Shown here in pieces: positions 46,926-57,829 of a stretch of 64,000 nt of DNA; position 1 is the stretch's first letter, and each line of letters begins with the position of its first letter. The notes under the pieces were generated by a model, which was not told where the DNA came from, ran no database searches, and saw nothing but the letters and a program-made list of their open reading frames with translations. Source of the stretch: Pisaster brevispinus (Eukaryota; Echinodermata; Asteroidea; Forcipulatida; Asteriidae); assembly GCA_023634235.1 (NCBI GenBank), contig JAMKCF010000043.1, positions 62,001-126,000 on the forward strand. The letters are read 5' to 3'. Both the position numbers and the translations under genes were made by a program.

Positions 46926-47640
46926 GTAGAAACATTATCTCGGTGTCTGGGCATTGGTAAGCGTTTGCCTGGAATCGACAAGTCAGTGCACAAACGTTTC
47001 ATCCCCCAAAATAGCCTTTACATGGACGCATATTTGGAATTGAACCACCATGCCCCAAAATAGTGTACAAATCCCTACCAAAATCTTGCTGTACCCCAAA
47101 ATATTGCCCCCCGGCCCCCTGTCAATACTGGATCTCATTGCAGTCTTTGCTCAAGGTGCAGGGGGGGGGGGTAGAAGTGCTGGGGAGGGTAAGGTTGTTA
47201 TCAAAGTGTTCTGTTTTGGTCAGGATTTTAGGTATATTCCTCCTTAATGCTTAATCTTGCTCGTATGTATTACAAGAAACACTTGAGGATTTGATGGTTT
47301 TACACACATGTACTTTAAACATTCCAACGACGGAAAAAACACCTTGTTACTCCTAAACACTAATATAACCACGGCTATGTCTTTCTTTCCCCCTACACTT
47401 GATGCAAACCCGCATCTTCTGTACGAAGAAATTTACCCGATACTCTGAATCGACCCACATGCAACTGATGAGGACGCGAACAAGACATCTGAAAGCTATT
47501 GCTACCCATAACATCTGCCTCTCTGACTGAAGGTGTAGCTGACGAACACGTCACTTCGGAACAGACCAATCATAACACAGATATGAAAGTCTGACGTCAC
47601 TGTAAGTTTATCAAATTAATGCATTGCATCCAATGGAATC
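46926..47640. other. Intergenic DNA, no gene recognised
   Basis: Unique in the window. Contains a G run at 47161 and a GC-balanced patch (47390-47600) with no open frame of note. Confidence 0.45.
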
Positions 47641-47644
47641 AGTG

Positions 47645-47674
47645 CCTGTCTTTATCCTTGCGGATAAAGACAGG
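47645..47674. repeat. Perfect 13-bp hairpin
   Basis: CCTGTCTTTATCC, loop TTGC, GGATAAAGACAGG. It lies at the edge of the relic block that continues to 47960. Confidence 0.85.
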
Positions 47675-47960
47675 TGACCAGTCTAGAAATGCCAAACCTT
47701 CACAGGGTTTCATCTTGTAGTTTCTGTTTAGCCAAGGTCTACTGAACATAGATCCATCAAAACAAGTAAATTATCCTCCGTTGCGAGGTTCAGGTAAAAG
47801 TGGCTTTTGGCTGCTGGACTAAAAATAAAAAGGAACACGTGGTGCCTTTTTTCTCCCCGTCTCTGTTCTTATTTTGTTTAACTGTGTCACTGTCGCTGTC
47901 CATGTCGCGGTCTTCGTCGTTGTGGTTGTCGTTGTCGTTGTCGTTCTTCTTGTTGTTTTG
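47675..47960 (-). pseudogene. Second copy of the relic at 39.1 kb
   Basis: Same order as 39113-39440: sushi-like fragment (PEPRNGG, then TAA, then FTCFDGSMF on minus), acceptor-like CCTTTTTATTTTTAG, receptor 3' flank remnant, GTCGTT repeats (about 47885-47950). Confidence 0.3.
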
Positions 47961-50095
47961 GAAAAAAAAGACCGACTATATAGATAGCTTGCGACAAATT
48001 TAGGTGCATAATTAAGGGTTCTATCCTCTAATTTAAAGTAAGATACATCATAGATTTACGGAAAAGCTATTCCTTTCTCACATTTGAGCAAAAAAGGCGG
48101 GAAACGAATTATACTTTATTGTCAGGGAGTTGGCTTACGTCCTATCAGGCTTAGCCGACTTCCGGCTAATGTAAGCTTTTGGGCCTGGTCTCTGCACATT
48201 TTTCTGTTTACAACAGTGTTTCAGACACAATGGTTGGTTGTGGTATGACCTTGTGGTATAAGCAATGAGCTTTCAAATTTAAATTATAAATCAGCATTTT
48301 TTTTTGGGGGGGGGGTAATAACTAGTCTTTTACTTTGTCCATCAAAAAGGAAGGCCAAACACTCAATTTGTTGTTATTCGAAATTTGTTTATTCCGTTGT
48401 ACCAATAAAAGCATACATTTAATAAAGCAAATACGGTGTAGACATAAAAGGTAATATCAAGCTAATTATATTCGAATTTGGGCTGAATGGTAAATGTCGT
48501 TGATTATAAATAACTGCGCATACTTATAGTCGGAACAGATATTTTTAAGTAAAGATTATTATGTATTGTATTAACCTTTTTTTTTTACACAAAATTTCAT
48601 AACTTTTATAAATGTGTGCAGGGCTTGTTAGGTCTGATTGCAGCTCCTAAGCAAGACCTAAACCATTAGGTTTAAGAATGATTATAGCAATAATGTTGGG
48701 TTTTTTGTTTTTTTTTGTATAGACTTGAACTCATCAGGACTCTGCCCTCTTTGGGGTGGGTGGTGTCATCTATTAAAAGAGGTGGTTGATTTAAAAAAGA
48801 ATTGATAAGTAAAACATTTGAGATTACGTGAGACTGTTTGACTCACAATGAATGCCTTCACATTGCTGAAACTATTTGGCATAACTAGTCAGGTATTTAC
48901 TTGTTTGTGGGCGGGGCAACAGTGTTGATAGAAGGCGGTGGCTCCTCACCAATAAATAAATGAGAATTCAAGAGTAAATTTCCCTTGGAAATGTATTGCA
49001 AAGATAACTGGATCAAGGAAAAATCAGCGAACAACTATTAAATTTAAATTAACCTCCCTGCTTGGGTAAAGCCAAATCATCACTGGGGTTCTATGAATAA
49101 TAATGTAATCTTTCGAAATCATTATAATTGCGTACAGAACACTGACTTGAAAGCTAGCAGTGTGATCTTTTAGCGGAAGAATGATGTTTGGATTTATTCA
49201 ACAAAGAGCATCACTCAGTTACTCAGTATATCCTTGGAGGAAAGCACGTGAACGGCAGCTTTCTCAGCAAAACATTTATTTAGCGCAAAAGTCTCTCAAA
49301 ATGTATAAATTACCCCAATCCTTCCAGATTAATTGCATTTCATTGCATTTTACATAAATTCAAGGAGCAACTAGAAATCAATACTACCCAATTTTGTCGT
49401 ACAAGTTTCTTTTTAAATCTTTGTGTTTTATATAACTATACGGTATTTCCCATGTAATTTATTAAACTCGTGTATTGAGCACCAACAAAACGTAAAATAA
49501 ATAGAGACTTTCTCTGCTAAGTGACGAATACATATGGATGTTTGTAAGCCTTACACCGGTTTGTGAAAAGCTTCATAGGTGTGTGGGGGACACTTTGAAG
49601 AGGGGCAGAGGGATTCAACTGCCCAAAATTTTACCCTGGTAAAAAAATGTCTGTTACGCTTTCTCTATCCTGTTTTTATTGTTTGGTTTGTTTGTGTGCA
49701 TGCTGTTGAGTTTTGTGTGGGTTTCTTTTCTTCTTCTTCTTCTTCTTTATCTGGCGGTGCCCGAATTTTTCCCACTTTGCTCGATTTTTGGGGGCAGTTG
49801 AGGGTTTGCATAAAGAAGGTGCAGACCAGAGTTGTGTGTTGACTGTTGCAGACGACATTAATGAGCTAATAATCTCACACCAGTGGAGCGTAGTCTGCAT
49901 CAAAAACATGGACAATATTTTTGGCTGGATTTATGCTGTTCTCCTTTGCTGGAAATGGGTCCCATTGTTTTGCACATAATTTCGTCTAAGACAGGTTCAT
50001 AAAAGACCCGCTGCGTAGTTACAGACTAGCTCTTGCCTTTGAGCTCATTCAAATCGAACTGAAGTTTGTTCCGGGAATTGACAACAATGCAACGT
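47961..50095. repeat. Spacer blocks D and C, unit before locus 6
   Basis: Pre-D (GGGAAACGAATTATA), D about 48370-49510, C about 49520-50090. This copy is the most complete and free of large insertions, so it is the best reference for the spacer. Confidence 0.6.
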
Positions 50096-51160
50096 GTATT
50101 CTATTCCAGAAGCTTGCATAAGCAGTGTACTTTTCAGTCGAGTACTAAGAACTGGCATTAGGCCTAGTACTTGAGTACGGGTACTTGGGTCCTTGCGTAC
50201 TAGGACAAGTACATGTATCCAGGTAGGGCCTACCCAGTATGTTGATATCCGAGTAACGGTAATTAGTGAACAAGATCTCTGAATTCGAATAGGCCTATGA
50301 GTTATTAAAACATATGAACAAATCATCAGATAAGTATTTATTTTATAATTAAAACTAATTACATCAAATTTAAGCTATAGTGTTCATCTTAAATACATTT
50401 TGTCTGAGTAAATAAGAGAAATAATTAAAGTATAATTCCTTAAATGAGTTTCTGGAGTACACATTTAACAGTATTAGTTCCTCGTTATTTTCATATTTAC
50501 TTCCTCATAATTGACCACAACACGTCCATCTTAAAAGTCAATGTACAACAATTATAAACAACAAAATAAGAAGCTGCCAAATTGTCAGAACCATCATACA
50601 GTATACTACCTGGGAAGGAGGTTGATGGGTTGATACTAGTGATTTTGTGCACGCAAGTGAAGAACTTGGAGACAAAACAAGATTGGATTAACTCAAAGAT
50701 GGATGTAATCTTGAGAAATTGTACTCTCTGCTTAAAAAAGGGTTGAGAACTTTGGACAGCCCCTTAGTCGACGTCATCAAAAGAAACATACAATATCGGA
50801 ATGTACACATGCACATGTAATCAAAGATTTTTTAAAATAAAAAATAAAACTTCAGTAAGTAGACTTTGAAGTACAATATGTGACTGAAACTTTAACAAAA
50901 TTCAAGGTAATAGTTTTTGATTCAATGAGTTCCAATAATATGAAATAATTGTAGGTTCATTGATGATTGCTCATTAGATCGGATGGCTGTCATTTTGTAA
51001 TTGCCGAAATAAAACTATTTACTAAATGTATTCTTCAAAATGTCATTAAATGTACAATTTCAATCGTTGCTGGTTTGAGACAATTCCGATGAAAGAACAC
51101 GAGGTATTTTTTTACACCCCATCCACTTGTCTTATTCTATTTCACTGATCTTTGTCTTTT
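50096..51160. other. 3' flank of receptor locus 6
   Basis: Paralogous to 41651-42713. No gene; AT-rich, with the stop codon of locus 6 at the right edge. Confidence 0.55.
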
Positions 51161-53170
51161 TTAAAGTGTGACCTGTATTACCTCCCTCATCTTTCCCACA
51201 GTCATCCTGTTTCCAATGTCAGCATAAACCGTCTCCTCCTCCGGGTGGTTGATTCTTCCCGATCCTCGCGATAGATCCAAGTCAGCGTAGATCAGACCTT
51301 CCACGTTCCTCTGTCTTTCGTCATCCTTGACGAGACCGTCCTCACCACAGTCAGCCGTCTGGTCTAGCCCGGCCTGGGCTTGGGTCGTTGTGTTTGCTCG
51401 GCGTTTGGAGAGATGGTACGGAACGACGCGATGGGGTTCCTGACCGGACGGTTGACGGTCAACAACGCGTCCTGATATCGGCAAATCCTTCACAACGACG
51501 GTTGATTTCTGACCATTAGACGAACTGCGATAGTTGGAATAACTACTCAGGGTCTGAACGATGTCTGTTCCGCGATTTAGCTTCGATCCATCCTTCCCAA
51601 CTCCAGAGACTTTCCTAGACGCCTCTTCAGTGGAAATGCCGCTAAATATCTTACTTATGGCGCGACTTTTATCCACCACAGCATACATAGGCTCAGGATG
51701 ATTCTGTTTATCATTACGTTTCTCCCCGTCCTTTACTGATCCATCAGTTTCAGTAGACAGAGATTCGTCCACATCGTCCTGGTCATGTTTTGTCTCTTCC
51801 CGCTGGTGTAGGTCCAATGTCACTGCTACAGTAACTGTTTCCCTCTGGGAGTCAACTGACTCCTCGCCTGCAGAGCTAGTGGCGTCATGTTCTTGATCAC
51901 ATCTCGAGGTGACTCTGTGCAGTTGGGTTTCTGTCATCGCGTCTGCAACACGTTCTCCTTCATCATCTTGAGGTGTAGTAGCAGAACATGTGTTTTGCGT
52001 CGCTTTTCTTTTGAAGACTAGACAGTAAATAAGAACTGAGATAATTAGCATCAAGAAGACAGATGTTATAACTCCTCCTACTAAGATGAATGAGTTATTA
52101 TCATCCGAGGATGAGTCTCGGATCTTAAGGTCAGGGTTCTTGGTAGAAGAATGGGTAGATCGGGACTCGTGTGCTCCCTCTACGGTCACACTTGATACGT
52201 TTCTCTGTGTTGGTGTTGTTGAGTGAGAAGCCACAGTGTTAGGAACAATAGAGCTGCCAAGGTTGGGCTGAGACACTTTGGTTTCAAAAACTTGAGTAGT
52301 AGATGGCTCATCTGTTTCATGGGGAACCCCAGCAAGGTTGACGGTGAGAAAAACTTCGGTCCCAGGAACTTGAGTAGTGGATGGCTCATCAGTGTCTTGG
52401 GGAAACTCAGCGGGGTTGACGGTGAGAGACTCTTCACTCTCAGGTACTTGAGTAGCGGATGGCTCATCAGTGTCATGGGGAAACTTCTTTTGCGGATGAA
52501 TGAGTATCAGATAGTTATCACTTCTTTTCACAAACGTTGCTCCACTGAATGCCTTACAATACACGTCGGTGTGGTTAACGCTGAGCTTGAGAAATGTTAA
52601 GTTGTGTTCTTTGTTATCCAAATTATAACATGATTGATCTTGAAATGTTCCAACCTTAATTCCATTTACAAACCATTTCGATCTGAGGGTCGGTAAAGCT
52701 CCACGCTTTGACTGAACGTTACAGTGAAATGTAGCATTATCTCCCGATGTTATCGGGAGACGAGGCGGCTGGACACTGATGTCGATTAGTGATGGTATGA
52801 TGAGGGTCACAGGGGGAGAAAAACCCCATGTGTTTGTTACACGTGAAAAAATTGTGCATTGATATCGCCTCGCATCACTTGGCTGGACTCCTGTAATCGT
52901 CAAAGACCAGTCAGGACCAGAAGATACTGAATGTCTGTCAAGAGACCGAGGATACAAAGAAGCACATAAAGAAATATATTCAAATCTGTTGTTTGTCTCA
53001 CGTTCCCAATGAATCCCACAACCATTATCTTTACAGATGGTAAAGTCAGTGGTACACGTCAGCGTGGCAGTCTCTCCTACCTCGGCTACGGTATCCTCCG
53101 GATGACCTGTGATGCCACACGCTCTGCATCCAAGAAACAATACAAGTACAACCAGAACAACTGGATACAT
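51161..53170 (-). CDS. Intact long-tail two-Ig-domain receptor (locus 6)
   Basis: A 669-aa protein in one open exon. Signal peptide about 1-17. V-type Ig: C39, W55, C105, extra C46, C51, C69. Second Ig: C150, W166, C205 (extra C181). Stalk 230-350 has two full and one partial 26-residue repeats (FPHDTDEPSATQVPESE type). Transmembrane about 360-386. Tail tyrosines: Y496 (PMYAVV), Y544 and Y547, Y585 (VPYHLS), Y628 (LIYADL, ITIM pattern), Y649 (TVYADI, ITSM pattern). The tail is otherwise Ser/Thr/Asp-rich and has no catalytic domain. It lies last in the array, next to mobile DNA. Likely a phosphotyrosine-signalling surface receptor; ligand unknown. Confidence 0.85.
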   Translation of the reverse strand: MYPVVLVVLVLFLGCRACGITGHPEDTVAEVGETATLTCTTDFTICKDNGCGIHWERETNNRFEYISLCASLYPRSLDRHSVSSGPDWSLTITGVQPSDARRYQCTIFSRVTNTWGFSPPVTLIIPSLIDISVQPPRLPITSGDNATFHCNVQSKRGALPTLRSKWFVNGIKVGTFQDQSCYNLDNKEHNLTFLKLSVNHTDVYCKAFSGATFVKRSDNYLILIHPQKKFPHDTDEPSATQVPESEESLTVNPAEFPQDTDEPSTTQVPGTEVFLTVNLAGVPHETDEPSTTQVFETKVSQPNLGSSIVPNTVASHSTTPTQRNVSSVTVEGAHESRSTHSSTKNPDLKIRDSSSDDNNSFILVGGVITSVFLMLIISVLIYCLVFKRKATQNTCSATTPQDDEGERVADAMTETQLHRVTSRCDQEHDATSSAGEESVDSQRETVTVAVTLDLHQREETKHDQDDVDESLSTETDGSVKDGEKRNDKQNHPEPMYAVVDKSRAISKIFSGISTEEASRKVSGVGKDGSKLNRGTDIVQTLSSYSNYRSSSNGQKSTVVVKDLPISGRVVDRQPSGQEPHRVVPYHLSKRRANTTTQAQAGLDQTADCGEDGLVKDDERQRNVEGLIYADLDLSRGSGRINHPEEETVYADIGNRMTVGKMREVIQVTL
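52270..52482 (-). repeat. Coding stalk repeat, 78-bp unit
   Basis: Within locus 6, residues 230-300 repeat a 26-residue unit (DTDEPS(A/T)TQV core) two to three times. Locus 4 has about 1.5 units, locus 3 one, locus 5 none. This looks like replication slippage or unequal exchange that sets stalk length. Confidence 0.7.
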
Positions 53171-53399
53171 CTTCCCACACTGAATGGAAACAGTGTATAA
53201 TGAAATAAAGAGGTAAAGGGCTGATAGAAGCTAGCATAAAGGTTACCGTGCTCTTCCTTGACAAAGAGGTCCGCTCACTATGAAATACAAAGTGTTGGAG
53301 TTGTAAAAAATTATGTTATCTCACAATGGGACCTTGCAATTATAGCATTGTATTTCAACTTCCTCTTGACGGGGAACTGAGCCAAGATGGGAATCGCTT
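53171..53399. other. Promoter region of locus 6
   Basis: Conserved with other loci to about 53390 (CTTGACAAAGAGGTCCGCT, ETS-like site, GAGCCAAGATGGGA), where LINE sequence takes over. Confidence 0.5.
53357..53366 (-). promoter_or_regulatory. ETS/PU.1-like site, locus 6
   Basis: The minus strand reads AGAGGAAGTT, 187 bp upstream of the locus 6 start codon. Confidence 0.5.
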
Positions 53400-55800
53400 C
53401 TTCTATTTAAAGGCGAGAAAGCCTCGAAATATTTCCTGAATCTGGAAAAAGAAGAAGTAATAAACGTTTTAACCATGAAGGAATATTGGTTGATCAACCA
53501 GAGCAAATGATTGATGTTCTTAGTGATTTGTATAGTACCTGTACAATTCAGAGAATTTATCCAAAGCCCATTTAGATGAAATTGTGTCGATCATTGAAAC
53601 TAAAGCTATTCCTGAGAGTATACTTTAAGATTTGGATAGAAAAATCACAGAAGAATAAATTAAAAATGCTTTCTTCCAAATGAACACAAATACAAGTCCC
53701 GGTATGGATGGCCTGACAGTTGAACTTTACAAAACATTTTGGCACATTCTAGGAAAAGATATAATTGAAGTTTATAACGACTGTTTATCCACAAGTAACT
53801 CCATGAATGCTGCTCTAGTCAAACTTATTTACTCAGGAAACTGCTATCATCTTAAAAACTGGCGTCCCATTAGTTTACTTAATGGTGACTATAAGATATT
53901 ATTGAAAACAATCACAAATCGCCTTAAATCGGCTATGCTTTTCATCATTGGTCAAGAGCAGTCATGTCGGTTCCCCCATCGTATATTCACGATAATCTCA
54001 TGGTTGTGCGAGACACGATGGATTACGTTAAATGGAAAAACATTGAGGCTGCCGTCATCAGTATCGACCAAGAAAATAAATTGGGACTACTTGTTTTGTA
54101 GTATGCGTAAAACGAACATTTCTCATTCTTTCATCAAATGGATGGAGTTGTTTTACAGTGAACCAAATTGCAGAATCATATTAAATAATTGTATTGGTAC
54201 ATCGTTTCAGACCAAAAGAGGAATCAATCCCCACTTCTCTGTGCAATGCTTGCCGAAGGTCTAGCAAGTCTAATTAGAAACAATACCAATCCAAGAGGTA
54301 TCGAGACTCCCAATGGTGAGACGCGTGTCACGTTAATCCAGCACGCTGATGAAACGAACATTTTAATTGGTAAAGAAAGGGAGTTCGGAATTAAAGAAGT
54401 CATCTTCGACACTTATTGCAAGGGAATTGGGTCCAAACTAAATGCAAACAAAACTAAAGGCCTTTGGATGGGTGGATGGAAACAAAGACGGGAAAAACCT
54501 TGTCATTTCCAGTGGTAGGTATTTTTGTTGGTAATGAGGTCTCTCTAGAGACCAAGAATAAACAAAATCCAGTGCCTTCTTGATAATTGGTCTAAACGTA
54601 ATCTTACATACATGTGCAAAACAGTTATCGTCAATACCTTAGTAATAGTAGGATCGAGTGTTTTAGCTATTTGGGCAGTGTTATTGCCTGTCCCGCAAAC
54701 TGGGTTAAACAAATAAACAGCATCATTTGGAAGTTTTTCTGGGATGGCAAAATTAACAAAAATTTTACCACTGCACAGACAAAAAGTGGAAGTTTTTATT
54801 TGATTATTGGCTCAATAAAGCCAGTGGAGACAATAACCTGGGTTGGTATGTCTTTGCTAACAGTAACAATCGCCTCAAAACCACTTCCTTTTACCAATAA
54901 TTAATTGTATCGTTTGAAAAAGCTAGCGATATTCTCAGCTGTACATTTTCTAGCGTCTTAGAGACCTGGGAAGTCCCAATATTTAACAACTGTATAGCTA
55001 CTAGAGATAACACCCTTTTAGATAGTCCTGTACTTAAATCAGTCGGAATGACGAAGGTTAAAGATGTCACTAGACGAGGCAACCTGATCTCCTACATAAC
55101 AGTAGCTAACAAACGTGCCATCAAAAGAATTAATGCGGGGGAAATCGTTGGTAGATTGAAAACAAATGTAGATCTCTCCTTAATCCAAAGGAATAGACAT
55201 GGCCCAATGAACCACGTCTGTAACTGGCTAGATTTCGCAGATCAAAGAGTTAACGTGGAAGTGAAAACTAGCAAAACAACTACTAAAACGAGATACGCCA
55301 GAATGGTGTTAAAACAATGTCATTACGCCAATAACTCAAAATGTTTGAAAACAAGTTTTCTATTACGCACGAGAACATGACTGGCCTTTGATAACTTACT
55401 GGATTCTGAGGACAAAAACTTCTGGTTCAAGTTGAAACACATGATTCTGCCAACTAGAGATGTTCTTCACAGAGTCGATAAAGTAGTTCCAATATTTATT
55501 TTTCATATTTTATTTTGATATGGCCTGTGAAATTTGTTCCTGGCATACAAATGTACATAAAATCTGCTATACCACTGCACATCAACACAGAGCTATCCAG
55601 ATCCACCCCCTCTGATAAGTGGAACAATTTTTCCAGATGCCTGTTCTCTGAAACTGGCTTGGCTTTGTGGACTGGTTGTGCAAGCCACCCCACCCCCCCC
55701 CCTCCCCAACCAGACAAACTGCGAATCCGCTCTGTGGGAGATACATACTCCTCTCACTCACCGCTGGCACTGTCAAACAGTAATTTCTGGGGAACTCCCC
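53400..55800 (+). mobile_element. Decayed Tx1/L1-like LINE, 5'-truncated
   Basis: Plus-strand frames carry GEKASKYFLNLEKE, then KITEE and SPGMDGLTVELYKTFW (RT finger motifs), NWRPISLLN (RT2), then a shifted frame with a decayed catalytic YADD (QHADETN) and SKLNANKTKGLWMGGW, typical of Tx1-type elements. Later frames (55048-55380, 55515-55680) are probably the C-terminal region. Several frameshifts and stops show it is dead. It starts about 230 bp upstream of locus 6, on the other strand. Confidence 0.8.
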
Positions 55801-57826
55801 TTGCAAAGGTTAAAGAACTTTATTTCAAAAGTAAATTCCCCTCAAATCTTCACCAGTGGGAAATGTCTTACCGTTTCTGTCAGCGTAATACTAAATATTG
55901 TTCTCTATTGGGTATACTGGGACAATTTTCAATGAATTAAATTGATTGTGATTTACAGTTTTGATAAATAGCACAGTACAGAAAACAGATAATTACCAAT
56001 ATGTGTGTGGGATTCGTGTTCGAGTATTGTAACTGGGCATTCATCTCGCGATCGGTTTATCAGCTCTAGAAACCGGTGATTTCAATTTCTGTTTTTTTCC
56101 ATGAATGATTTGGACTAAAATCAGAATATAAAACAACAAAATAGGTTATTTCAATTGAAGGGCACACCAAGGAGAAATATTGTATTTCCTTATCCTTACC
56201 ATAATCAATGACCTAATTTGAGGAAACGGAATATTTCATTTTCTACGCGGAAGCAAAAGTTGTCTATTTTAGCTAAACTAACAAAACTGAGAAATGGTGG
56301 AAGAATAGTCAGTACCATTTATTAAACAAGGGGAAATGTTAGTTGTTATTGTATACTTTTCAGGGCTGTGTCATAGATTGGTTTAAGTCAACGTAATGCT
56401 GATGTATTGGGCAAAATGATCAACACAGATACAATACAAGTCATATCTGAAAGTTTCAGCTGAACACAGTGTCTACTTGTTATCAAAAAAACAGCAAAAA
56501 CCTTTCATGGCATTTTCACAAGAACGTCTAATCCATCCGCATTTAGCGAGGTGCAGCGAGTACCATCTGCATCTTTGGCCGAACCACTTGAATACGGACA
56601 CCACGGAAATTTGAAGAAAAAAAAAAACCCCGAAAAACTCTGAGAAACTCTTCATGCATGAATCGTTCTGAGATTTAAATAACTCGGGGCGAAAAATCCA
56701 TTAATTCGAAGTGAATCCTTTGTCAAAATAGTTAATACAATCAACAGCTGCAGAGCTTCTTACCAAAGTAAGGCTTTTTAAGGGGGTTCATTTCTTGAGT
56801 ATTTACCCATCTATGACACCACCTTTAATTTGAGGAAACGGAATGTTTAAATTTCAATACGGAGTGAAAGTTGTCTATTTTAGCCGAACTTACAAAAACA
56901 ACTGAGATTTAAAGGAAAGATCTCAGGGTCTTTTATTAAACAATTGGAACTGATACTTGTTACTGTTTATTTTTTTTTAACAGCATATGAGATTCTGAAG
57001 GAGGAAATGAATTCATCTGATGGTGGGACAAGCTCAGAACATTTGTGTGTTTCTGGTTCCTATAAATATTGGAACTGCCCTCAAGACCTACACATGTGTT
57101 TCAACTGTCTCAACTAAAGAGGGGCCCCGAGGTCAAATTCAGTTTTGTGATGGTTGTTATTGCTGTTTTTTAAACAGGATATGCGAGTCTGAATGAGGAA
57201 ATTCTTCTGAAGGTCGGACAAGCCCAAAAGAGTTTTGTGTTTCTGGTTCCTATAAATATTGGATCTGCCCTCAAGACCTACAAAGTTGTTCCAACTGTCT
57301 CAACTAAAGAGGGGCCCCGAGGTCAAATTCAGTTTTGCGAAGCACTCATCTTTCAATACATAGAATCCTCCTGTAAGTGGGGAAACTATAAGTTGAATGG
57401 TATAAAATGCCATTTTATTTGATACTCTTTCAGAGCGAAATTTGAAACATGACATCATTGGACATCAACAACAAATAGGTCTATTTCAAAGTGGACTTTT
57501 CGCGCCAGTGAAAAGGTCACATGCCGTTTGATTGAACATCATCAAAATTCAGCTATGAACGAAATACACATAATTGTAAAATAAATGTACAGACCACACG
57601 TTTGAAATGTGATGTCAGCGAACGTTTTTGAATTTTTGACGAAAATTGCACTTGAGGGTATCAAACACAGAGGCATTTTCACCCGAGGTTAGAGACTTGT
57701 AATTATTTTCAATTTGCAAAGGAGTGGATCCCAAACTGAATTTGACCTTTAACCCCTCTTTAAACACAAGACGAACTATGGATTAACATTCACATATCAA
57801 ATAAACTGGAGACAAAAACTTGCATT
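55801..57826. repeat. Spacer blocks E, A and B (B with a second partial copy)
   Basis: E about 55810-55940, A about 55960-56430, B about 56815-57130 and again about 57150-57460. Then sequence matching 38960-39040 (TCACATATCAAATAAACTGG). The array of receptor spacers ends here. No gene apart from the candidate exon. Confidence 0.6.
56984..57117 (+). other. Candidate plus-strand terminal exon in block B
   Basis: After TTTTTTTAACAG the frame YEILKEEMNSSDGG, with CVSGSYKYWNC, runs 43 codons to TAA, equal in length and stop to 7963-8096 at the other end of the array. No upstream exon or family recognised. Confidence 0.3.
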
Positions 57827-57829
57827 ACA

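Noticed and set aside
52223..52600. 125-codon plus-strand ORF opposite locus 6
   Set aside because: Antisense of the stalk repeat and Ig2. Similar shadows occur at the other loci.
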